A stretch of 64,000 bases of DNA from Endomicrobium sp. (GTDB taxonomy: Bacteria; Elusimicrobiota; Endomicrobiia; Endomicrobiales; Endomicrobiaceae): contig JAISLA010000014.1 of the NCBI GenBank assembly GCA_031260705.1, forward strand, positions 1 through 64,000, written 5' to 3'. The notes beneath the pieces were generated by a model. That model saw only the letters and a program-made list of their open reading frames with translations. It was not told the origin of the DNA and searched no databases. Each line of letters begins with the position of its first letter. The stretch's first letter is position 1. Shown here one piece after another: positions 8,299 through 17,532 of this stretch. A program made the position numbers and the translations under genes.

Positions 8299-9294
8299 TT
8301 ATTTTCTATCCGGTTTTAGCAGTAAACAAATAAAGAATAACCCGCCTATTATGCTCGTAATTACGCCGACAGGTATTAACACCGGCGAAAACAACATTCT
8401 GCTCAAAGTATCACAAAGCGGTAAGAAAAACGCTCCGGCAAAAGCTGAAGCCGGTATCAAAATCACATTATTAGTCCCCATAATTTTTCTCATTATATGC
8501 GGTATCATTAAACCGACAAAACCTACGACGCCGCAAATTGAAACTGTTGCCGCCGTAACAAAGGATGCCGTAAGAAATAAAAACTTTATATTTCTTTCAA
8601 TATTTATACCAAAAGTCTTTGACTTTTCACCACCCAAAGACACAACGTTGATAATATTTCCTGACAAAGACAAAATTATTATGCATATAGGCACAACAGC
8701 TGTAATAAACGGAAGCAATCTCTCGTCAAAAGATGAAAAATTTCCCATAAGCCATAAAAAAGCAGTCTGCACACTGTTTTCAGGCGATAACGCGAACATA
8801 AGCATTACAGCAGATGAAAAAATATAACTCACAACCACGCCTGATAAAATCATTGCATTGGAATTAAATCTTTTCCGCATACTCAGTAAATACACAACAG
8901 ATACTGAAACTATCATACCGGCAAAAGCGCAGAAAGGAATAAAAAAACTCCTTATAGCTGCAAGACCGGAAATAAAAGCTGCCACTGCGCCCAAAGACGC
9001 ACCGCCTGAAATCCCTAAAGTAAAAGGATCTGCCAGCGGATTTTTTAGTATTGCCTGAAATACACATCCGCTTACAGCAAGTCCCGCGCCTACAATACAA
9101 GCCATAAAAATTCTCGGGAAACGTATCTGTTTTATCATTACGACAACATTCTCATCTACGGCACCGCCAAATAATGCTTTTACAGCATCAACAAACGATA
9201 TTCCGTCTAAACCGATTGCTAAAGAAAATAAAAATACTACAAAAACCGATACCAGCATTAATATATAAACAAACAAAAACTTCTTATTTGACAT
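8299..9294 (-). CDS. btuC: corrinoid ABC transporter permease (FecCD family, BtuC-like)
   Basis: About 331 residues with some ten membrane helices of the FecCD family, including GAGLAVSGCVFQAILKNPLA and LGISGGASLGA in the first half and GVVGFVGLMIPHIMR in the second, all hallmark permease motifs. The ORF track begins 17 codons earlier, but the ATG at 9294 (MSNKKFLF) gives a natural N-terminus and an 11-bp overlap with btuF. Overlap and shared strand indicate translational coupling. It partners BtuD at the inner membrane. No lesion seen. Confidence 0.9.
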   Translation of the reverse strand: MSNKKFLFVYILMLVSVFVVFLFSLAIGLDGISFVDAVKALFGGAVDENVVVMIKQIRFPRIFMACIVGAGLAVSGCVFQAILKNPLADPFTLGISGGASLGAVAAFISGLAAIRSFFIPFCAFAGMIVSVSVVYLLSMRKRFNSNAMILSGVVVSYIFSSAVMLMFALSPENSVQTAFLWLMGNFSSFDERLLPFITAVVPICIIILSLSGNIINVVSLGGEKSKTFGINIERNIKFLFLTASFVTAATVSICGVVGFVGLMIPHIMRKIMGTNNVILIPASAFAGAFFLPLCDTLSRMLFSPVLIPVGVITSIIGGLFFICLLLKPDRK

Positions 9295-10120
9295 TAAAGA
9301 CATCCTCGTAAATAACTTTTGCAAGCATTGTCGCCCCTTTTGCAAACGTCAGCGGCGTAGGCGTAAATATATCACCGGCGTAAACCATAAAAATTTTACC
9401 ATTTCTTACGGCTTTTATCATTTTATATTTGTTCCAGTTTTTTATTTCTTCACTGTTGATATCTCCAGCATTTACAAGCACTATAATATCAGGGTTACGT
9501 TTAATAATATCTTCAATATTAACAGCAAGATATCGCATATCAGTATCTTTATATAAATTTACGGTTTTAGTGTAGTAATTGTAATCGTTTACAAAACTCT
9601 GTTTCCCTGCCGTGTACAACGGTCTTGCTCCTATTTCCCAAAATACTTTTAATTTGTTAAAATCGTCTATTTTACCGTAAATTTCTTCTGTCGAATGTTT
9701 TGCCACATTTATTATTTTTTCTGCTTCTTTTTTTCTGTCAAGTTTTTTTGCCAGATTATAATAATTAACGCATATCTCGTTAAAATTTCTTGCTGTTTCC
9801 ACAACGTACACTTCAAAACCAAGACGCTCAAGTTTTTCAACCGCTGGTTTACTGTTTCCCTCTTTAGTCGAAATAATTAAATCAGGATTAAGCAAAGCTA
9901 TTTTTTCTATATCAGGTTCTAAAAGCGTACCTATAATTTCTTTCTCAGTCGTTCCTTTAGAGCAATAAATTGTTATGCCTTTAACAAATTGTTCAGCTCC
10001 GAGTTCATAGAGGCTTTCTGTGATTGACGGCGCCAGAGAAATAATACGCTTATATTCTTCAGCACAAGTAATACCTGCAAATAAAAATAGAAATGCGATA
10101 ATATAAACAATTCTTCTCAT
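9284..10120 (-). CDS. btuF: periplasmic corrinoid-binding protein (BtuF-like)
   Basis: A signal peptide (MRRIVYIIAFLFLFAGITCA) leads into YKRIISLAPSITESLYELGA, the diagnostic first strand of BtuF/FhuD-type cluster III binding proteins. PDLIISTKEGN and a long connecting helix follow. The ORF track starts four codons upstream at TTG, and I prefer the ATG at 10120, which keeps the signal peptide compact. It captures the ligand in the periplasm and docks to BtuC. The first gene of the transporter set, it overlaps btuC and lies 64 bp after cobO. Confidence 0.88.
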   Translation of the reverse strand: MRRIVYIIAFLFLFAGITCAEEYKRIISLAPSITESLYELGAEQFVKGITIYCSKGTTEKEIIGTLLEPDIEKIALLNPDLIISTKEGNSKPAVEKLERLGFEVYVVETARNFNEICVNYYNLAKKLDRKKEAEKIINVAKHSTEEIYGKIDDFNKLKVFWEIGARPLYTAGKQSFVNDYNYYTKTVNLYKDTDMRYLAVNIEDIIKRNPDIIVLVNAGDINSEEIKNWNKYKMIKAVRNGKIFMVYAGDIFTPTPLTFAKGATMLAKVIYEDVFNVK

Positions 10121-10183
10121 AAACAGTATCAATCAACTCCTAGATATAATCACTTTAAGTAAGCAACATTTCAAACTAACATA

Positions 10184-10699
10184 TTAATATTCTATACCTC
10201 TTTGCGCCTGTACTCCCTTTTTATAAGGGTGCTTAATCTCTTTCATTTCAGTAACTAAATCCGCAATATCAACCAACGACTGCGGAGCACCTCTGCCAGT
10301 TACTATTACATTTGATCTCCGTGATAACCGTTTTATAATATCAATAAATTTATTTTCATCAATGAATTTATCCCTTAATGCGATGTTAAATTCTTCCAAA
10401 ACAATCAAATCATACTTTTCAGGAACATCAGCAAGGTCTTTCAATTTTTCCACAGCGGAACAGCATTGACTTGCAACTTTATCAAGACTGACGCCTTTAA
10501 TGCAGTACGGATGCTCTTTTGCGAAGGAAAAAAAATCTAAATTGTCTAATTTAACCAAAATTTTCTGTTCTCCGTAAAAATTCTCGCCTTTAAATAATTG
10601 TATAAGGCAAACTTTAAATCCATGTCCCAAAGAACGAATTATCTGTCCTACAGCAGAAGTTGTTTTTCCTTTGCCATTACCTATATTTAAAATTATCAC
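10184..10699 (-). CDS. cobO: cob(I)alamin/cob(I)yrinate adenosyltransferase (CobO/BtuR type)
   Basis: A 171-residue P-loop protein with GNGKGKTTSAVGQIIRSLGH at the N-terminus, the CobA/CobO nucleotide site, then DLIVLEEFNIAL and VIVTGRGAPQSLVDIADLVT, which are conserved across the family. It adenosylates corrinoids to the coenzyme form. It begins with GTG and heads the transporter operon, so imported corrinoid would be adenosylated at once. No cobalamin-riboswitch core was found in the leader. This suggests salvage rather than de novo synthesis, although only this gene of the pathway is in view. Confidence 0.92.
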   Translation of the reverse strand: MIILNIGNGKGKTTSAVGQIIRSLGHGFKVCLIQLFKGENFYGEQKILVKLDNLDFFSFAKEHPYCIKGVSLDKVASQCCSAVEKLKDLADVPEKYDLIVLEEFNIALRDKFIDENKFIDIIKRLSRRSNVIVTGRGAPQSLVDIADLVTEMKEIKHPYKKGVQAQRGIEY

Positions 10700-10916
10700 G
10701 AATACCCTCTTGGTACAATGTTCACTGTTTATATGCAGTAAATAAGTTAATAATAGCTATGAAACTTTCTATTTTCGCTGCTTTTCCTCTTATAATAAAT
10801 CATTAAGCTGTACAGAAAGAACTAATTATGTCTATAGGGCAAATATATTATTAGCGGTTTTATCTATAAGTAATAACAGTCCTATAAAAGACCTTATTTT
10901 GACGCCCAAAAGATAA

Positions 10917-10945
10917 ATATTGTATTATTAAATATATTTTGTCAA
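10917..10945 (-). promoter_or_regulatory. putative sigma-70 promoter of the cobO operon
   Basis: On the minus strand a perfect TTGACA (10945-10940) is followed by TACAAT after 15 bp (or CAATAT after 17). It lies about 220 bp before the cobO start and just downstream of a strong hairpin. The short spacing to the better -10 match lowers confidence. Confidence 0.4.
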
Positions 10946-10964
10946 GTTTTCCCATAACACAAAC

Positions 10965-11002
10965 AAAAAAGGTGATAAGCACAACAGCCTATCAACTTTT
11001 TT
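10965..11002. terminator. bidirectional rho-independent terminator-like hairpin
   Basis: AAAAAAGGTGATAAGC, a loop ACAACA, then GCCTATCAACTTTTTT. The stem is nearly perfect (GATAAGC against GCCTATC with one wobble), with A runs on one side and T runs on the other, so it could stop transcription in either direction. It separates the cobO promoter from the decayed plus-strand genes beyond. Confidence 0.6.
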
Positions 11003-11131
11003 GAATTCAGCTTGACAAGGTTTTATCTAGGGTAATGAGAAGACTAATTTTGAAGAAAATCTATATATGTAAGTTGTAAACAAAACAAAGGTTATGCCGA
11101 ACTATATAAATCTCAGATTAGAACTGCAAAA

Positions 11132-12049
11132 ATGTTTCTTAATGCAATTGAAATTAATGTACAAAAAGATAAAATAATGTTAGAAATTCTCAAATCATCC
11201 CTTGAGCTTATCAAAAACAAATCTAACCCCGAACTTATCAAAGCTACTGAGAAGATGTTTGAACGCAGAAAGACTCAAGTCGTTAATTCTCCGAGAATAC
11301 TGCCAAGACTGTTAGACTCAAAAGCAGGCAATATTGTTTTTGATAAAATTGCTAGGAACTATATTGACAGTTTTAATTTTAATAAAATTGATAGTGGTAA
11401 ATAACTACGTTAAATATGAAGATAATTCAAATGTAGAGACTGTTAATATAAATAAAGATAATAAAAAATGCGATGAACTTTTCAATTCTCAATGAGATTT
11501 TCCTTGATTTTTTTTAAGAATGGTTAAAACTTGCAAAAAATAATCTCAAACAGCAAGAAGAAGAATGCAATATTGAAAGTATTAAAATTCAACCGGGTAA
11601 TCTAGGTGATGAAGATATCAAATTAGAAGATATTAATTTAAAGATTTCAGAAACCACCGTTAAACTAATTGAAGCTAAGGTTGAACTTGTAAAGGCGTGT
11701 CTTAGCACAATATTGTTTTTGAAGAGATTGCTAAAACTCTACCCAAAAAGCACTTGCCTGTTTTTAGCATCCCCGCCTGACTTTAATAACACCAGTAAAA
11801 TGAATGAAGAGCTTATCAAATTTCGTAATAGAATAATCAAATTCTTTAAAGATGAACTTAAAAACTCCAAAAACAAGATAATCCTATATTAAAAAAGTTG
11901 AAAGTAATGAAAAGAGTAATATTGAGATGATAGATGTCCTGAAAGCTAGATTAAAAGTATCTGAGATCCAAACAGACATTTATAAACTCTATGAAGAACA
12001 AATTGGACGACAACTAAGGGAACTTATATATAAAAGAGTTGAAAGATGA
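11132..12049 (+). pseudogene. decayed gene for an unidentified helical protein
   Basis: Successive frames give one continuous protein of about 300 residues: IEINVQKDKIMLEILKSSLE, then NNYVKYEDNSNVETVNINKD, then EWLKLAKNNLKQQEEECNIE, then IVFEEIAKTLPKKHLPVF, and finally VLKARLKVSEIQTDIYKLYE before TGA. At least four frameshifts or stops separate the blocks. The protein is rich in charged residues and long helices, probably coiled coil. I do not recognise the family. The ORF-track entry at 11132-11404 is only its first intact block. Confidence 0.5.
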
Positions 12050-12273
12050 CTATTACAAGTCTTTCGCTTAAAATTTTGCGGACTATTCTTAATTTAAAAC
12101 TTCTTTTTTTTAATTTATAAAACAATTAGAACGTATCCTTGCTTTTAAAAAATCCAAAAGAAAAAACAGTTATATCTTTTTTCACATTTTTTCTTTTTGA
12201 ATTCTGCGGGTTCAAGTTTTGCCGTGTCATCATCACCTCTAAGCGTTATTGCTTTTTTCCGTTTAGTCTCTTA

Positions 12274-12560
12274 TCACTCGTAATACAACATATCATTTCG
12301 TTCGCTATCTTTAAGTTTTAGAAATCTGCGACTGGCTCGTTTCAGAATAACAGCAAATATTACTTTCTGGCATTTATATTCTCCAGTATCTGGATTAAAC
12401 CTGCACTTTTAGCCTTCGGATTTCCTGTTTTGTCATTTCCGATTGAGATTTATAGCAAAAATCTATAATTAACGGCTGAACTGATATATAATCGCCTTTT
12501 GCGATAGTAACCACCTAAAAGACTGCCAAGAAGTTTTACGAATATTAAGTTCGCTGCTTA
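12274..12560 (-). pseudogene. decayed unidentified gene
   Basis: The minus strand reads TIAKGDYISVQPLIIDFCYK and on to EMTKQEIRRLKVQV, then after a one-base slip FNPDTGEYKCQKVIFAVILK to KDSERNDMLYYE and a stop. The two frames join smoothly at the slip, showing one gene with a frameshift. No start with a ribosome site is visible and upstream coding fades, so the 5' end is lost. I do not recognise the family. It precedes nothing intact downstream. Confidence 0.35.
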
Positions 12561-12632
12561 CGTCCCAAAAGTTCATCTTTCAGATATTCTTTACTGCCCA
12601 TCCAATCCAGCAGGCAGTTGGGAAAACTTCGT

Positions 12633-13028
12633 CTAGGACGGATTTGGACTTGAGGTCATTGTGCTAAGAAAGCTAGAGTTAGGAATAGGGGAAATTGTTG
12701 CTCTGACAGTTGTCCTGCTGTCGATCGCTGATTGTCCTCCTGGCTGCGGCGCTATCATATTCTGTATCCATCCAGCTATAGAAGCTCCTTTCCAAATGCC
12801 GACAATGCATAATAACACTGGCACACCTATCCACAATTTGTATTCCCACAAAACTTTTGCATATTTATACACCCCCAACGACACTTTTGCCTCAGCATTC
12901 TTCTCTAGTTTAGCTAAAGTATCACCAGATTTTACATTTTGTTTCCCCATGAGCTTGTTAAGATTTCCGCAACCTGTCAAAACCAAAACAAACATTAAAT
13001 ACGCTCGCAACACAACTAAAAAACGCAA
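12633..13028 (-). CDS. hypothetical lipoprotein with one transmembrane helix
   Basis: 131 residues. The N-terminus MRFLVVLRAYLMFVLVLTGC is a lipoprotein signal with the lipobox LTGC (Cys near residue 20). A lysine-rich helix follows (GDTLAKLEKNAEAKVSL), then a membrane helix LWIGVPVLLCIVGIWKGASI, then a serine/threonine-rich tail. The start codon is TTG and the ribosome site is weak. There is no recognised family. The surrounding DNA is gene debris, so it may belong to a mobile element. The overlapping plus-strand ORF looks like a shadow because it lacks any such structure. Confidence 0.45.
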   Translation of the reverse strand: MRFLVVLRAYLMFVLVLTGCGNLNKLMGKQNVKSGDTLAKLEKNAEAKVSLGVYKYAKVLWEYKLWIGVPVLLCIVGIWKGASIAGWIQNMIAPQPGGQSAIDSRTTVRATISPIPNSSFLSTMTSSPNPS

Positions 13029-13224
13029 CTTCTCGCTTTTTTCGAGGTTTACACATTTCCCCGCTATAAGACTGCTTCGCTGCTTTTGCTGGATAATTGG
13101 AACTTTTATGTCCGTTTTTAACTATATTTTTATCAAACTATAACTAGCATTGCTTAATGTAAGCCTTTATAAGCTAATAATATCAAATCAATGTTTGCAG
13201 AAAGAACGAGGAAACAATAAAAAC

Positions 13225-14145
13225 TTACTTAGCAGCTTTTGCTAATTTAGGTGTATCTTTAAACAGTTCTGCTACAGCGCCGATTGAAGCGGTAACTCCG
13301 GATGTTTCTAAAGGCATGAAAATCTTTGTCGCCTGCCCGTCGGCAACCTTACCAAGCGCTTCAAGATATTTGATAGCAATAAGATCATTAGTCGGTTTGC
13401 CTTCGTGTATTGCGTTATAAACTACTTCAATTTTATATTTTTCGGCTTCCGCAACTTTTCTTATTGCTTCAGCTTCGCCAGTAGCTTCTAAAACCTGCTT
13501 CTCTTTTACAGCTTCTGCATCAAGAATAACTGCTTGTTTTGCGCCTTCCGCTTTAAGAATTGCAGCTTGTCGTAAACCCTCTGCTTCCAGAATATTTGCT
13601 CTTTTTTCTCTCTCAGCTTTCATCTGTTTTGACATAGCATCGGTTATGTCTCTGGGAGGATCAATCTTTTGTATTTCGACTCTTGTAACTTTTACGCCCC
13701 ATTTATCTGTAGCTTCATCCATTACAACCCTCAGCTGAGTGTTAATTTTCTCTCTTGATGTAAGAGTACTGTCCAATTCCATATCTCCGATTACATTCCT
13801 TAAATTTGTTTGCGCAAGTTTTAAAGCGGCAATTGCAAAATTCTCAATATTATAAACAACTTTTACAGGATCTGTAACCTGAAAATAAATAATTGCATCT
13901 ACAACCACAGAAACATTGTCTTTTGTAATAACGCTTTGCGGAGGAACGTCAATAACGCGTTCTCTCATATCAACTCTTAGCATTCTCTGAAATATCGGAA
14001 TAATAATATTTGCACCAGAGCCTTTTGTGCCTGTATATTTACCTAAAGTTTCAACAAGTCCCTTTTCGTATTGTCTTATTATTTTTACCGAATTTGCTAT
14101 AAAAATAACTGCAAAAGCCGCAATTGCCCAAATAAGCACTGACAT
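13225..14145 (-). CDS. SPFH/band 7 membrane protein (stomatin/QmcA type)
   Basis: About 306 residues from the ATG at 14145, which has GTGGAGGG upstream. The ORF track adds 41 codons that run into nfeD and look non-coding. An N-terminal membrane helix (VLIWAIAAFAVIFIANSVKI) leads into the band 7 domain with GLVETLGKYTG and VDMRERVIDVPPQSVITKDN. It is followed by the EAEGLRQAAILKAEGAKQA helical repeat. Such proteins form large membrane-anchored assemblies. The adjacent NfeD gene is the usual partner, so the pair probably acts together on membrane microdomains or protease control. Confidence 0.92.
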   Translation of the reverse strand: MSVLIWAIAAFAVIFIANSVKIIRQYEKGLVETLGKYTGTKGSGANIIIPIFQRMLRVDMRERVIDVPPQSVITKDNVSVVVDAIIYFQVTDPVKVVYNIENFAIAALKLAQTNLRNVIGDMELDSTLTSREKINTQLRVVMDEATDKWGVKVTRVEIQKIDPPRDITDAMSKQMKAEREKRANILEAEGLRQAAILKAEGAKQAVILDAEAVKEKQVLEATGEAEAIRKVAEAEKYKIEVVYNAIHEGKPTNDLIAIKYLEALGKVADGQATKIFMPLETSGVTASIGAVAELFKDTPKLAKAAK

Positions 14146-14236
14146 TCTGCCCTCCACTTTTATTTTTCTGCTATGATTTTTTAAACGAAATAAAAATAAA
14201 TTTTTAGAAATTATCAAGAAACAGCATTTATCCGCA

Positions 14237-14656
14237 TCATTTTTTAACTGTAAGAGTCGTTCCAGCAATATTTTTTATTTTCACTGTTTCGCCTGTTTCA
14301 AGTTCAATATCGGATTCGGCTCTCCATATTTCGCCTGAAACTTTCACAAGCCCGGTTTTTAAAGGCGTTATTTTTTCAGCAACTACGGCTGTTGCTCCTA
14401 TAAGGGCATCAATATTTGAATTTACAGTTTCAGATCTGTTCATCATTCTTTTAAACATCGGTCTTATAAGGTACAGGGATAGGATGGAAACAACTATAAA
14501 AATAACAAATTCAATCCAGCTTGAAATATTAAAATAAGCCGCCGCTGCCGCAAAGACAGAACCTGCGGCAAGACAGGTAAAGAAAAAAACCGATGAAGTT
14601 AATATTTCAAAAATTATAAGAACAGCCGCAATTATAAGCCATGTAATCCAAATCAT
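14237..14656 (-). CDS. NfeD family membrane protein
   Basis: About 139 residues: two to three N-terminal hydrophobic helices (ITWLIIAAVLIIFEILTSSV, then a second ending in YLIRPMF), then a small OB-fold domain (ALIGATAVVAEKITPLKTGL, then VSGEIWRAESD). This is the short NfeD form without a protease domain. The start at 14656 has GGAGG five bases upstream and overlaps the lepB stop by four bases (ATGA). It sits between lepB and the SPFH gene, and NfeD-SPFH pairs are widely conserved. The ORF track starts four codons earlier. Confidence 0.9.
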   Translation of the reverse strand: MIWITWLIIAAVLIIFEILTSSVFFFTCLAAGSVFAAAAAYFNISSWIEFVIFIVVSILSLYLIRPMFKRMMNRSETVNSNIDALIGATAVVAEKITPLKTGLVKVSGEIWRAESDIELETGETVKIKNIAGTTLTVKK

Positions 14657-15426
14657 ATTATCCTCCAACGTTTAACCGGCCAGTATAAGAACAATGCCTT
14701 GCCTTTTATATATTTATCAGGCAGGGGTCCCCAAAAACGTGAATCAAAAGAAAAATCTCTATTGTCGCCCATCATCATATAATGTCCCTCCGGAACGACT
14801 ATAGGTCCGAAATTATCTCTTATAAAAGATGCAGGAATTGAAGTAAATTTACCTTTTTCCCAAGCTTCTTGATACTCTTTCTGAGCGTTAAATAAATTGA
14901 ATTTCTGAAAAATCGCATAATCGCCAAAAGTTGCGTATGTATCATTGACGCACATATTATTTACATACAATTTTTTATCTTTTATTTCAACTTTATCGCC
15001 TGCAACGGCTACACATCTTTTTATATAATCTTTTTTTATTCCTGATTCTCTTTCGGAAATTGTCAAAGCTTCAGGAGGACACTGGAAAATAACAATATCG
15101 CCGCGTCTTACTTTTTTTAAAGCTGCATACTTCTTTCCGCTAGCAGTAAACGGAATGCGGAAACCGTAAATAAATTTATTTGCAAAAAGATGGTCGCCCT
15201 CTAAAAGAGTTTCTCTCATGCTGCCCGACGGTATTTTGAAAGCCTGTATAAAGAAAAACATAATAAAAGACGCTATTATAAGAGCGGTCCATCCCGTATC
15301 AAGCCATGAATAGACTTTTTTAAAAACTCTTTGCGATAGCGGGGTTCTAAAATATTTTTTTATGGCAAGCATAAACATAGCTATTACAAAAAGAATGCTG
15401 CCTACAAGAAAAAGTTTCAATTCCAT
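14653..15426 (-). CDS. lepB: signal peptidase I
   Basis: About 257 residues from the ATG at 15426 (AGAGGA site eight bases upstream). Two N-terminal membrane helices precede the catalytic domain: IPSGSMRETLLEGDHL holds the nucleophile serine, DYIKRCVAVAGDKVEI the general-base lysine, and GDNRDFSFDSRFWG is box E. It cleaves signal peptides at the outer face of the inner membrane. The insertion between the lysine box and box E is fairly long, as in Gram-negative enzymes. It overlaps nfeD. The 17 extra codons in the ORF track lack a ribosome site. Confidence 0.94.
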   Translation of the reverse strand: MELKLFLVGSILFVIAMFMLAIKKYFRTPLSQRVFKKVYSWLDTGWTALIIASFIMFFFIQAFKIPSGSMRETLLEGDHLFANKFIYGFRIPFTASGKKYAALKKVRRGDIVIFQCPPEALTISERESGIKKDYIKRCVAVAGDKVEIKDKKLYVNNMCVNDTYATFGDYAIFQKFNLFNAQKEYQEAWEKGKFTSIPASFIRDNFGPIVVPEGHYMMMGDNRDFSFDSRFWGPLPDKYIKGKALFLYWPVKRWRII

Positions 15427-15543
15427 AATTATAATCCTCTTAAGTAAAATAGCAAACAACCGTTGGGCAGACGGCACAGATTACCGCAATGGCTGTATCT
15501 ATCCGTCCTGCAATGATATATGAATGTATAATTCTCTTGATTG

Positions 15544-17334
15544 CTATCCGTCTATTTTCAATACTGCAATAAAAGCTTCAGGCGGTATATCCACTTTGCC
15601 GAACTGTCTCATTTTGCGTTTACCTTCTTTTTGTTTTTCAAGAAGTTTACGTTTTCTTGTTATGTCGCCGCCGTAACATTTTGCAAGAACGTCTTTGCGC
15701 ACTGCCGATATCGTTTCTCTGGCAATTATTTTATTATTTACTTTTGCCTGTATGGGAACTTCAAACATATGCCTAGGGATAATATCTTTTAATTTTTCAG
15801 TGAGATAATATGCAATGGACTGTGCTTTATCTTTATGAGTTATAACGGTAAAAGCGTCGACAACTTCTGCATTTATCATAATTTCAAGTTTGACTAAATC
15901 CTCAAGCTGCGGATTAATATGCACATAATCAAAAGAAGCGTACCCTTTTGAAGCCGATTTTAAAGCATCATAAAAACCGACAATAATTTCTGCAAGAGGT
16001 ATATGATACTTCAATATCACAATTTTAGTGTTCATATATTTCATCAGCATCTGCTTTCCTCTTCTTTTCCGGCATAAATCAAGCATAGAACCCAAATAAT
16101 CTACGGGACAGATTATCGTTGCTTCAACGTAAGGTTCCCAAATTTCTTCAATATCTGAACTATTAGGAAATTTTGCAGGATTGTCTATTGTGACAAATTT
16201 ATCTTTAGACTTTGCTTTGTATATAACATTTGGAGCTGTAACCAATAAGTTTAAGCCAAACTCTCTTTCGAGTCTTTCTTTAACTATCTCTAAATGCAGA
16301 GATCCCAAGAATCCGCACCTAAATCCAAAACCCAAAGCCACCGAAGTTTCAGGAAAATAAACAAGCGAAGAATCCGAAAGTTTTAATTTTTCCAAAGCCG
16401 TTTTTAAACCGTCGTACTCAGAGGTACTGTTAGGATAAAGTCCCGCAAAAACAAAAGGATTTATTTCTTTATATCCTTCATGGGGATGCTTTGTCGGATT
16501 TGCGCTTTCGGTAATTGTATCGCCGATTTTTATGTTGTGTATATCTTTTATTCCAGCAACCACATATCCGACTTCGCCTGATGAAAGTTCGTCGGATTCA
16601 ATCATTTTTATTTTCATATATCCGACTTCAAGCACTTCATATCTTGCATCAGACATCATAAATTTCACTTTCATGCCTTTTCTTATTTTTCCGTCAAAAA
16701 CTCTTATAATGATTATAACACCGCGATAAGAATCGTAAAATGAATCAAAAATTAAAGCTGACAGCGGCTCTTCTTTTACAACTTTTGCCGGAGGAACGTT
16801 TGCGATTACGGAATCAACTATCTCGCTTATGCCTAAACCTTCTTTTGCGCTTGCAAGTATGGGTTCTGCGTCAACTTCTAGTCCCTCTTTCATCTGCTCG
16901 TATGCATTGTCCGCGGCGGCGGTAGGCAAATCTATTTTATTTATCACCGGTATGATTTTAAGTTTCGCGTTTCTTGCAAGCATAGTGTTTGCGAGTGTCT
17001 GGGCTTCTACGCCTTGCGTTGCGTCAATTACCAAAATTGCACCCTCGCATGCGGCAAGAGATCTTGAGACTTCATAAGTAAAATCCACATGACCGGGAGT
17101 GTCAATCAGATTAAGTATATACTTTACGCCGTCTTTATCTGTATAATCCATTCTTACGGCTTTGGCTTTTATGGTTATTCCTCTTTCTCTTTCGAGTTCC
17201 ATATCGTCAAGAATCTGATCTTTCATTTCCCTGCGTGAAACTGTTCCAGTATATTCAAGAAGCCTGTCGGCAAGCGTGCTTTTCCCGTGATCTATATGTG
17301 CTATAATGCAAAAGTTTCTTATATTATTAGACAT
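15544..17334 (-). CDS. lepA: elongation factor 4 (LepA), ribosome back-translocase GTPase
   Basis: 596 residues with translational GTPase motifs IAHIDHGKSTLADRLLE (G1), RGITIKA (G2), DTPGHVDF (G3) and NKIDLP (G4), followed by domains II and III and the LepA-specific C-terminal domain (KCYGGDITRKRKLLEKQKEG near the end). The ATG at 17334 is preferred over the GTG one codon earlier. It lies upstream of lepB, as in many bacteria. It acts on stalled or mistranslocated ribosomes and assists initiation. Intact and of normal length. Confidence 0.97.
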   Translation of the reverse strand: MSNNIRNFCIIAHIDHGKSTLADRLLEYTGTVSRREMKDQILDDMELERERGITIKAKAVRMDYTDKDGVKYILNLIDTPGHVDFTYEVSRSLAACEGAILVIDATQGVEAQTLANTMLARNAKLKIIPVINKIDLPTAAADNAYEQMKEGLEVDAEPILASAKEGLGISEIVDSVIANVPPAKVVKEEPLSALIFDSFYDSYRGVIIIIRVFDGKIRKGMKVKFMMSDARYEVLEVGYMKIKMIESDELSSGEVGYVVAGIKDIHNIKIGDTITESANPTKHPHEGYKEINPFVFAGLYPNSTSEYDGLKTALEKLKLSDSSLVYFPETSVALGFGFRCGFLGSLHLEIVKERLEREFGLNLLVTAPNVIYKAKSKDKFVTIDNPAKFPNSSDIEEIWEPYVEATIICPVDYLGSMLDLCRKRRGKQMLMKYMNTKIVILKYHIPLAEIIVGFYDALKSASKGYASFDYVHINPQLEDLVKLEIMINAEVVDAFTVITHKDKAQSIAYYLTEKLKDIIPRHMFEVPIQAKVNNKIIARETISAVRKDVLAKCYGGDITRKRKLLEKQKEGKRKMRQFGKVDIPPEAFIAVLKIDG

Positions 17335-17486
17335 CACTGTTTTCCCTTAAACGAGGTTTGTCTGCCGGAGAGTTTTTCCTTTTAAAATATGATTAAAAAA
17401 AAACGACAGTGCGGATCAGTACTCAAACTGAGTTCATCCAAAATAGCGGCAAAAAGATAAAACGATAATAACAATTTTGGCAATAT

Positions 17487-17524
17487 TTTCTCTTTTTTCT
17501 TTAAAAGGTGAAAAAAGAGAAAAG
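17487..17524 (-). terminator. hairpin after ptsI
   Basis: TTCTCTTTTTTC, a loop of ten bases, then GAAAAAAGAGAA form a 12-bp stem directly beyond the ptsI stop codon. The stem is A/T-rich and the U tract after it is short, so termination strength is uncertain. It closes the PTS operon before lepA. Confidence 0.5.
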
Positions 17525-17532
17525 ATATTTTT

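Noticed and set aside
10700-10960. Possible cobalamin riboswitch upstream of cobO
   Set aside because: I looked for the conserved B12-box and its flanking core on the minus strand and did not find them; only a promoter-like pair and a terminator-like hairpin are present.
12661-13143. Plus-strand ORF of 160 codons
   Set aside because: It lies opposite the lipoprotein gene, has no ribosome site and no protein-like structure; the minus-strand frame has a lipobox and a membrane helix.
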